Assembly: GCA_046299415.1 (NCBI GenBank)
Contig: JBKBII010000002.1
Coordinates: 248,001-312,000 of the forward strand
Reading direction: 5' to 3'
Length of the DNA stretch: 64,000 bases
Source: JBKBII01 sp046299415
GTDB lineage: Bacteria; Pseudomonadota; Gammaproteobacteria; Ectothiorhodospirales; Ectothiorhodospiraceae
Shown: positions 58,272 to 64,000 of the stretch, piece after piece
How the letters are laid out: each line of letters opens with the position of its first letter
How positions within the stretch are numbered: position 1 is the first letter of the stretch
Notes under the pieces: generated by a model
Seen by the model: the letters and a program-made list of their open reading frames with translations, nothing else
The model's database searches: none
Told to the model about the DNA's origin: nothing
Position numbers and translations under genes: made by a program

Positions 58272-59105
58272 ATGGACGTTGAACGACTGACCCTGACGAC
58301 AGAGCGCGGAATACGCCTCTCGGCGATTCTGACTTATGCGCAACTCGGGGCGAACACGACCCCAACCGACGATCCGGATGACACACCTCACAACGCGCTG
58401 TGCGCCTGTTTTGCACACTGCTTCGCCTGCGGCAAGGATTTTCCCGCAGCCGCTCGCCTTGCGCGAGCCTTATCTTATCGGGGGATTACCAGTCTGCGCT
58501 TTGACTTCATGGGTCTGGGTGCTGCGGAAGGCGACTTTTCCGCGGCCACCTGGTCGACCTATCGCGAAGATTTCGCAACCGCCGTTGCCGCACTCGAAGA
58601 TCGGTGCGGACGAGCCTGTGACCTGTTCATCGGCCATTCCTTTGGCGGTACGGTTGCCCTGGATGCCGCGATCGATCATCCAGACATCGGCGGCATCATC
58701 ACCATCGCCGCGCCTTTTGAGCCCGCGCACATCACGCGTCACTTCTCCGCGCAAGCTGAATCACTGGAGCGCGACGGCGTTGCCCGAATCAATCTCGCCG
58801 GCAAAGCAGTCGATATCGGCCAAGTCTTCGTCGACAGCGTCCGCAACGCAACGCCGCCAGGCCAGCGACTGTCTCAACTTCACGCCCCGCTCCTAATTCT
58901 CCATGCGCCGAGCGATCACATCGTTGAAATCGACAACGCTCGCAAAATTTTCGAACGTGCGCCGCACCCAAAAAGCTTTGTCGCCCTTCACGCCACAGAT
59001 CACTTGCTTTCGCGGCCCAGCCACACCGATCAGGTCGCTGCACTAATCGACGCTTGGTCAATGCCTCTGCGCACGAGTCGCAACCGACGTCTTGCCGCAG
59101 ATTGA
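58272..59105 (+). CDS. Alpha/beta hydrolase of the hydrolase-OsmC type, without OsmC domain
   Basis: 277 residues. FAHCFACGKDFPAAARLARALSYRGITSLRFDFMGLGAAEGDF is characteristic of the hydrolase half of bifunctional alpha/beta hydrolase-OsmC proteins. The nucleophile elbow is GHSFGG, the acid lies in HAPSDHIVEI and the histidine in ATDHLLS. The OsmC peroxidase half is missing, and no OsmC gene is nearby. AAGGAGG lies 6 nt before ATG 58272, a strong site; the frame is open far upstream (57993) without homology. Substrate unknown. Confidence 0.83.
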   Translation: MDVERLTLTTERGIRLSAILTYAQLGANTTPTDDPDDTPHNALCACFAHCFACGKDFPAAARLARALSYRGITSLRFDFMGLGAAEGDFSAATWSTYREDFATAVAALEDRCGRACDLFIGHSFGGTVALDAAIDHPDIGGIITIAAPFEPAHITRHFSAQAESLERDGVARINLAGKAVDIGQVFVDSVRNATPPGQRLSQLHAPLLILHAPSDHIVEIDNARKIFERAPHPKSFVALHATDHLLSRPSHTDQVAALIDAWSMPLRTSRNRRLAAD

Positions 59106-59504
59106 CACCGAGTACAACGCACAGCGACCGAGCAAAAACCGATGCACTCCATGGCGCATACGGCCTATCCCACGATCAATCCCGGCAAGGCGAACCGAAG
59201 CGCAATGCAGGCCTAGCACCGCACTACTGGCAACACCACTTAGCCGCCCTCACCGTGCGACTCACGACGCACAGGGCGAATCTGCCGCAAGGTCCGCGCG
59301 AACGCCGCACAGCCTGAGGTCATCCGTCTCACCTTTGACTTCCCCTCAGCTGGCCTCCAGCTTGAGATCATCGTTGAGCGCCGACAGCCAGAGAGAACCC
59401 GAGTCCGTCATTGCGACAAGCCGCCATCCAATGGCTTCGACCGCAATACACGCCGTGCCCAGGCCGAATCAATGACGCACTGTCCTGCAGCCGTCGCATC
59501 TCAG
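59106..59504. other. Intergenic between convergent genes, no gene seen
   Basis: About 400 bp between the alpha/beta hydrolase gene and fpr; nothing recognised. Confidence 0.45.
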
Positions 59505-60287
59505 CTACCAGTAATTCTCGACCGTCACATGTCCTGGCTTGCGTTTTCGATTGCGCTCGAGACCCCGCGCCTGCAAAACGTTCTGTGTATCAATGACCAT
59601 TTGCGGGTTGCCGCATAGCATAACCTGCGCGTGCCTGGGGGTAATCACAGTCCCGGCCTCCGATTCGATCGCGCCGGATTGCAGCAGGGCGGGGATACGG
59701 CCGCGCAACGCATCGGGTCGATCCGCACGCGACACAACCGAAACGAAACGAAAACGCTCGCCCCATGTCGCGCCAAGATCAGCGATCACGTCACCGTAAT
59801 TGCGATCCTCCGGATACCGCACCGCATGAACAAGCACGACCCGCTCAAAACGTTCAAAAGGCCCCGCCGTTCGCAACATCGACAAATACGGCCCCACAGC
59901 CGTTCCAGTCGCCATGAGCCAAAGCGTCGTCGGCGCCTCAGTCGAGTCATCTGGCGTCACGTCCGGCAACTCATCCAGCGTAAAGAAGCCCTGTGACTTT
60001 TCCATCATCGCCACGGCATCACCCGGCTTGAGCCGGGCCAACGCGTTCGATAGACGGCCGCCCGGAACGGTCACCAGATAGAAGTCCAGCTCTGGCGACT
60101 GCGGAGGATTGACATACGAATACGGCCGCCCAACCCACTCGCCGCCGAGATTCAGAGCCAAACGATTGAACTGGCCGGCCCTCCACGGCGCGAGTGCGCC
60201 CGCGGGTGCACGCAGCCGCAAACTGAACAGACGGTCGGTCCACCAATGCACGCCGTGTACCGACGCCTCAACCCAGCCTGCTCGCAT
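59505..60287 (-). CDS. fpr: Ferredoxin/flavodoxin--NADP+ reductase
   Basis: 260-residue FNR of the bacterial Fpr subclass. The FAD-binding motif is RPYSYVN, and NADP(H) binding is shown by ATGTAVGPYLSML and the CGNPQMV segment. The C-terminus HVTVENYW is of the extended Fpr type with an aromatic end. It shuttles electrons between NADPH and ferredoxin or flavodoxin, with roles in oxidative stress and Fe-S supply. A G5 run lies before ATG 60287. Divergent from the thioredoxin-like operon. Confidence 0.92.
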   Translation of the reverse strand: MRAGWVEASVHGVHWWTDRLFSLRLRAPAGALAPWRAGQFNRLALNLGGEWVGRPYSYVNPPQSPELDFYLVTVPGGRLSNALARLKPGDAVAMMEKSQGFFTLDELPDVTPDDSTEAPTTLWLMATGTAVGPYLSMLRTAGPFERFERVVLVHAVRYPEDRNYGDVIADLGATWGERFRFVSVVSRADRPDALRGRIPALLQSGAIESEAGTVITPRHAQVMLCGNPQMVIDTQNVLQARGLERNRKRKPGHVTVENYW

Positions 60288-60597
60288 AAACGACCCCCAA
60301 AAACATCACCGGCATCCGCATTTTCAGCGAGCCTTCTCGAAATCCAGCACAGCTCATTGGCAACCGCCGACTCACAGCCACGCAAGAACCGCATGAAAAT
60401 CCACGTGGCGCACACGTCGCGCGGCAGCGGGGCTTGCGGATTGCTAAGATCACGCCCAAACGACTGCCTCGACGAATCAACCCACACAAGGCGTCCTGCG
60501 CGTCGGCTCAGAAGCTACGAGCCCGCGAATGCGAAGCCCTTGCGAGCCGCAACCTGAGCGCACGCGACCGTAACGACCCCAATCCGGAGGACAAACC
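60288..60597. other. Divergent intergenic region, no gene seen
   Basis: About 310 bp between fpr and the thioredoxin-like gene; promoters expected but not placed. Confidence 0.5.
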
Positions 60598-61179
60598 ATG
60601 GCCCGAACGCCCTCGTTGATGATCGACCTTGGCACCAAAGCCCCCGATTTCGCGCTACCCGATGTCGTCTCGGGCAACACGATATCGCTTGATTCGTTTC
60701 CGGACGCAAAAGGGTTTCTGATCGCGTTTATTTGCAATCACTGCCCCTTCGTCCAACTCATTCGCCACGAGTTCGCACGCCTTACGCGCGACGCCATCGC
60801 GCGCGGTGTCGCCGTCATCGCGATCAACTCCAACGACATCGACAGCCACCCAGAAGACGGCCCCGATGGGATGCGCGATGACGCCCGCCGCTTCGGTTAT
60901 GCCTTTCCCTACTGCCTCGATGAAGATCAAACAGTGGCCAAAGCCTATCAAGCCACCTGCACACCCGACTTTTTCCTGTTCGATGCCAATCGCCGCCTCG
61001 TCTACCGCGGACAGTTCGATAGCTGCCGTCCCGGATCTGACCTGCCCGTCACCGGCGAGGATCTGCGCGCCGCCATCGACGCCTTGCTGAACGGAACGCC
61101 GATCAGCCCTGACCAAAAGCCCTCGCTCGGCTGCAACATCAAGTGGAAACAGGGCAACGAGCCCGGCTACTTCAACTGA
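60598..61179 (+). CDS. Thioredoxin-fold AhpC/TSA-like protein
   Basis: 193 residues, cytosolic. IDLGTKAPDFALPDVVSGNTISLDSF starts the thioredoxin-like fold. The active site is FICNHCPF, a C46-x2-C49 motif of the kind seen in a conserved but uncharacterised family. YQATCTPDFFLFDANRRLVYRGQFD follows, with cis-Pro in CTPDF. Probably a thiol oxidoreductase. GGAGG lies 8 nt before ATG 60598. First of four closely packed genes: the next starts 12 bp after its stop. Confidence 0.87.
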   Translation: MARTPSLMIDLGTKAPDFALPDVVSGNTISLDSFPDAKGFLIAFICNHCPFVQLIRHEFARLTRDAIARGVAVIAINSNDIDSHPEDGPDGMRDDARRFGYAFPYCLDEDQTVAKAYQATCTPDFFLFDANRRLVYRGQFDSCRPGSDLPVTGEDLRAAIDALLNGTPISPDQKPSLGCNIKWKQGNEPGYFN

Positions 61180-61191
61180 GCGTTTTCCGCC

Positions 61192-61731
61192 ATGGCCAAA
61201 ACGACGCGTGCTGACAACATCCGCCCCGGCCCAAGTGTGGCGCGCTGGCGCTGTCCGTCCTGCCGGGAGGATGTTCCGCGTCTGCTGCCCAACGGGCAGC
61301 TCAACCGCGTGACGCTCGAGCCCTCTCGGCTGCAACTCGAACACCCGGAGATCGACGCCGCTCTCGCGCGCGAACGTGGATTTCGTGCGCAGGAGATTTG
61401 CTACGCCTGTGACCAGGCTTATCGCGAACTGCTTGGCACACTCGTGCGGCCCCCCATGGAGGAAGGCGATGCTCGTGGCGCGCCGGGGCTCCTCGATACC
61501 GGGCTGATCGGCGCTTTGATCCCTTCGATGCAGAAGGGCACACTCGTCTTGATTTTCTACGCCATTGATGGCCGGCTACAGCACACCGAGACCGAGCGTC
61601 TGCTCGAATTCAACCCGGATCGCCTCACCTATCCGGCCAGCCGCGGGGCCATCGCCCCGTTGATTTGGAGCCTTTACGAGGCTCATCTCGCGACGCTGCA
61701 CGCTGCAATCGAAAACGAGAATCACACATGA
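61192..61731 (+). CDS. Hypothetical zinc-ribbon protein
   Basis: 179 residues, not recognised. Two CxxC pairs (CPSC at 21-24 and CYAC near 70-73) could bind zinc. Between them lies LNRVTLEPSRLQLEHPEIDAALARERG. The C-terminal half is mixed, with a hydrophobic strand GTLVLIFYAIDG. No membrane segment or signal. It starts 12 bp after the thioredoxin-like gene and its stop overlaps the start of parA by ATGA, so the four-gene run should be translated from one mRNA. The cysteines and the thioredoxin neighbour suggest a redox or metal role, which is inference. Confidence 0.72.
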   Translation: MAKTTRADNIRPGPSVARWRCPSCREDVPRLLPNGQLNRVTLEPSRLQLEHPEIDAALARERGFRAQEICYACDQAYRELLGTLVRPPMEEGDARGAPGLLDTGLIGALIPSMQKGTLVLIFYAIDGRLQHTETERLLEFNPDRLTYPASRGAIAPLIWSLYEAHLATLHAAIENENHT

Positions 61732-62522
61732 GTCAGCGGCTGGAAACGCTTGCGCTCTACAACCTCAAAGGCGGCGTCGGCAAGTCAACGGCTGCCGTCC
61801 AGCTCGCGGCGTTCGCGGCGAATTACGGCCGCCGGGTCCTCGTCTGGGATCTCGACGCCCAAGCTGCAGCGACCTGGATGCTCGGCTTGGAGGCCGGTCT
61901 CGACCAGAAAGTCCGCAAACTCGCCCGAGGCAAACGCGACTGGGCCACCAGCGTGCTCCCAACGGCCTGGCCTCGACTGTCGGTCCTGCCGGCCGATTTC
62001 GAGATCCGTCACCTCGATCGCTACCTCGACGAGGTCGACCGCCCTCAAGTCATCCTCGCACAAACCTTGGCGGATCTCGGAGACCGCTTCGATCTCGTCG
62101 TATTCGATTGCCCGCCCAGCCTGTCGACCACCGCAGAGACACTGCTGCGCACGGTCGACGTCGTTGCGATGCCCCTTATCCCGGCGCCGCTGTCGCTACG
62201 GACCTATCAGCAGATCGTCGGCTACCTCGCCGAACACCGCGTCCGGCGCCTGACCCTGAGGCCGTTCCTCTCGATGATCGATCGCAGACGGCGCGATCAC
62301 CGCGACTGGGGTGACCAACTTCGCACCAGGCTGCCGACGGCCTTCCGCACCGAAATCCCCTACGCGGCGCGCATCGAAGCCTCGAGCCGCGACCGTTCCC
62401 CGCTCGCCTTTGGCGCAGCCGGGCGAAACCAGGACGCCTACGCCGACCGCGCAGCCCGAGCCTTCGAGTCGCTGTGGCTAGAGGTGGCTGGTGCGCTTCA
62501 CGCAGCGCGGATTGCGGCATGA
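61728..62522 (+). CDS. ParA-family P-loop ATPase (orphan)
   Basis: 264 residues. Deviant Walker A KGGVGKST (14-21, signature Lys14), the switch I-type aspartate in VWDLDAQAAAT, and Walker B DLVVFDCPPS. ParA/MinD family ATPases position DNA or protein cargo on the nucleoid or membrane. There is no ParB-like gene beside it and no parS-like repeat that I can see. ATG 61728 overlaps the upstream stop (ATGA), and its own stop overlaps ubiA in the same way. Cargo unknown. Confidence 0.88.
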   Translation: MSQRLETLALYNLKGGVGKSTAAVQLAAFAANYGRRVLVWDLDAQAAATWMLGLEAGLDQKVRKLARGKRDWATSVLPTAWPRLSVLPADFEIRHLDRYLDEVDRPQVILAQTLADLGDRFDLVVFDCPPSLSTTAETLLRTVDVVAMPLIPAPLSLRTYQQIVGYLAEHRVRRLTLRPFLSMIDRRRRDHRDWGDQLRTRLPTAFRTEIPYAARIEASSRDRSPLAFGAAGRNQDAYADRAARAFESLWLEVAGALHAARIAA

Positions 62523-63436
62523 GCTCACCCTTCAAAATCCGTATGGATACACCCCTCGGACGCTACTTCTCTGCGGTCTGGCGTCTGCTGCGCTTTGATC
62601 GTCCTATCGGAATCTGGCTTCTACTATGGCCCACGCTCTGGGGCCTATGGTTGGCGGCCGACGGCGCACCGCCACTGAAGATCCTCATGATTTTTGTCAC
62701 TGGCGTCGTGCTCATGCGCGCTGCTGGCTGCGCGATCAATGACTATGCGGATCGCGACTTCGACCCCCACGTCGCCCGCACCTGCAACCGTCCTCTAGCG
62801 ACCGGTGAGCTCGCGCCCCGACACGCGCTCGGCTGGGCGACATTACTCGCGGCGATCAGTCTGATCCTCGTGTTGTTCACCAATGCGCTGACGATCGCCT
62901 ACGCCGCCGTCGCGGCGGTCCTCGCCGCCACCTATCCATGGGCCAAACGCTTCCACTCTTTCCCGCAGGTCCACCTCGGCATCGCCTTTGCCTGGGCGAT
63001 TCCGATGGGTTGGACGGCAATCCACGGCACCCATCCCGGGCCTGACGTGTGGCTACTCTTCACGATCACGATCGTCTGGATCGTCGTCTACGACACTTTC
63101 TACGCGATGACTGATCGCGACGACGACCGCAAGATCGGCGTCAAATCCAGCGCGATCGCGTTCGGCGAGCACGATCGACTGATCACGGGCCTCCTGCAAG
63201 CGATGTTCATCGCCGGTCTTGTGATGCTGGGGCTCCGGCTCGAGTATGGCATCACCTGGTTCATCGGCGTGGCGCTGGCCGGCTTGCTCTCGTTTCACCA
63301 ACAGGTGCTGATCGTTTCTCGAGTGCCCGCCGATTGTTTACGAGCCTTTCGCAATAATCATTGGCTGGGCTTGATTGTCTTTTCGGCGCTGGTCATCGAC
63401 CGGTTCCTGGCCGATTTCGGCAAATCCGTCGGCTAG
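62519..63436 (+). CDS. ubiA: 4-hydroxybenzoate polyprenyltransferase UbiA
   Basis: 305-residue integral membrane prenyltransferase of ubiquinone synthesis. The two Asp-rich motifs, NDYADRDFD and YAMTDRDDD, bind the prenyl diphosphate through Mg2+; RPLATGELA lies between them. Eight to nine membrane helices follow LLRFDRPIGIWLLLWPTLWGLW. ATG 62519 overlaps the parA stop (ATGA). Together with ubiK this shows aerobic-type ubiquinone synthesis. Convergent with comF. Confidence 0.94.
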   Translation: MSSPFKIRMDTPLGRYFSAVWRLLRFDRPIGIWLLLWPTLWGLWLAADGAPPLKILMIFVTGVVLMRAAGCAINDYADRDFDPHVARTCNRPLATGELAPRHALGWATLLAAISLILVLFTNALTIAYAAVAAVLAATYPWAKRFHSFPQVHLGIAFAWAIPMGWTAIHGTHPGPDVWLLFTITIVWIVVYDTFYAMTDRDDDRKIGVKSSAIAFGEHDRLITGLLQAMFIAGLVMLGLRLEYGITWFIGVALAGLLSFHQQVLIVSRVPADCLRAFRNNHWLGLIVFSALVIDRFLADFGKSVG

Positions 63437-63658
63437 CCGATACGCGACCATTACCGCATGGTTGACGCAGAAAGACCGAAAGCGGCGCGGGCCGCGACGC
63501 GTCGCATACCGAGCCCATTCCGTGCATGTCTGACGTCTGCCTGACCAGAAGCCAATCCTGTTGATTGGATCACCCTACGCGACGCTACCGCCGCCATCCG
63601 ATCAACCGGAAACGGTCCACACGCTGTCGGCACTCGGTCAGCGCAGTCGCACCGGAGG

Positions 63659-64000
63659 TTACCGCCCGGCTCGTAAAAGGCTTGCCGTCCAAACGCGGGC
63701 GCCCGCGGCGCGAAGTGGCCTCGCCGCCGCCGCGAGTGACGCACCGGTCGTCATGACATCGTCGACCACCAACACGACACGATCGGGCGCAGTCCAAGAT
63801 GCTCCGCTCCCGTCACGCGCTGATCCATCGGCGAGTTCGAACGCCCCGCTGGGATTACGTCGTCGCGAGCGGCGATCGAGGCCCCTTTGATGAGGCGTCG
63901 CGCGCGACCGCACGAGACACACCCGTCGCTCCCATACCTCGCAAAATTGTCCAGCATCGCGCCGAAGTCCGGCCGTCGAGTCGGCGATCGCGACTGCTGC
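63659..64000 (-). CDS. comF: ComF family phosphoribosyltransferase-like protein (partial)
   Basis: C-terminal 113 residues; the N-terminus lies beyond the right edge. RRRNPSGAFEL and the PRPP-binding loop VVLVVDDVMTTGAS, followed by LRAAGARVWTASLLR, are the ComF signature. The N-terminal zinc finger expected in the family would be outside the window. ComF is required for DNA uptake in competent bacteria, and the yifB/comM gene elsewhere in the window belongs to the same process. The stop at 63659 is 223 bp from the ubiA stop, convergent. Confidence 0.88.
   Translation of the reverse strand, partial: AAVAIADSTAGLRRDAGQFCEVWERRVCLVRSRATPHQRGLDRRSRRRNPSGAFELADGSARDGSGASWTAPDRVVLVVDDVMTTGASLAAAARPLRAAGARVWTASLLRAGR

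Noticed and set aside
1..64000. tRNA genes, CRISPR arrays, insertion sequences, prophage
   Set aside because: I searched for T-arm-like motifs, regular spaced repeats, transposase or integrase motifs and phage genes and found none that hold up; a covariance-model scan would settle the tRNAs.

Overview
The window looks like a draft contig (one 97-base N gap, 20739-20835) from a GC-rich (roughly 60 % by eye) gammaproteobacterium that oxidises reduced sulfur and probably fixes CO2. The evidence is a SoeA-like molybdoenzyme with a divergent moaA, a sulfide dehydrogenase pair fccA-fccB, a periplasmic rhodanese, a CbbY-type xylulose-1,5-bisphosphate phosphatase, and a peroxiredoxin-glutaredoxin hybrid next to a glutathione-reductase-like enzyme. 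That last pair resembles the glutathione amide system known from purple sulfur bacteria. Together with monoheme FccA this points to the Chromatiales, but I cannot name a genus.

Layout. 1-10.7 kb: soeA (partial), moaA, bacA/uppP, a MidA-like methyltransferase, a folM-like pteridine reductase, ubiK and a YifB/ComM ATPase. 11-20 kb: a membrane-anchored diheme cytochrome c, a soluble four-PAS chemoreceptor, a two-domain rhodanese, proline iminopeptidase, purT and an exported dienelactone-hydrolase-like protein. 20-27.3 kb: the N gap, an HDOD protein, recR, ebfC, dnaX and the SRP (4.5S) RNA gene. 27.7-31.8 kb: the hybrid peroxiredoxin, the disulfide reductase and OmpW. 32-36.2 kb: a second HDOD protein, YaiI, an outer-membrane barrel and a periplasmic choloylglycine-hydrolase-family enzyme. 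36.5-46.6 kb: guaB-guaA, xseA, cbbY, dksA and gluQ. 47-53 kb: a PhoP/PhoQ-type pair, a PepSY protein and small conserved genes (DUF2288, DUF3775, PilZ). 53-57 kb: fccA-fccB, an alpha/beta hydrolase and a membrane protein. 58-64 kb: DUF465, an alpha/beta hydrolase, fpr, the tightly packed run thioredoxin-like / zinc-ribbon / parA / ubiA, and the C-terminal part of comF.

Functionally, fccAB takes electrons from sulfide into c-type cytochromes, SoeA would oxidise sulfite at the cytoplasmic face, moaA supplies the molybdenum cofactor, and the rhodanese may handle periplasmic sulfane sulfur. The peroxiredoxin/reductase pair forms a peroxide-detoxifying module; an OxyR-like half-site lies in front of it. 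The chemoreceptor carries two PAS domains whose histidine and arginines follow the FixL haem-pocket spacing, so it may sense oxygen or another gas.

Three window-wide oddities stand out. Recognisable genes cover only about 70 % of the window and leave many 300-1100 bp stretches in which I see nothing. Several housekeeping proteins (DnaX, RecR, PurT, YifB, MidA, GluQ, HDOD) carry low-complexity insertions or extensions. The hexamer CGATCG is far more frequent than composition predicts. I found no CRISPR array, insertion sequence, prophage or tRNA.
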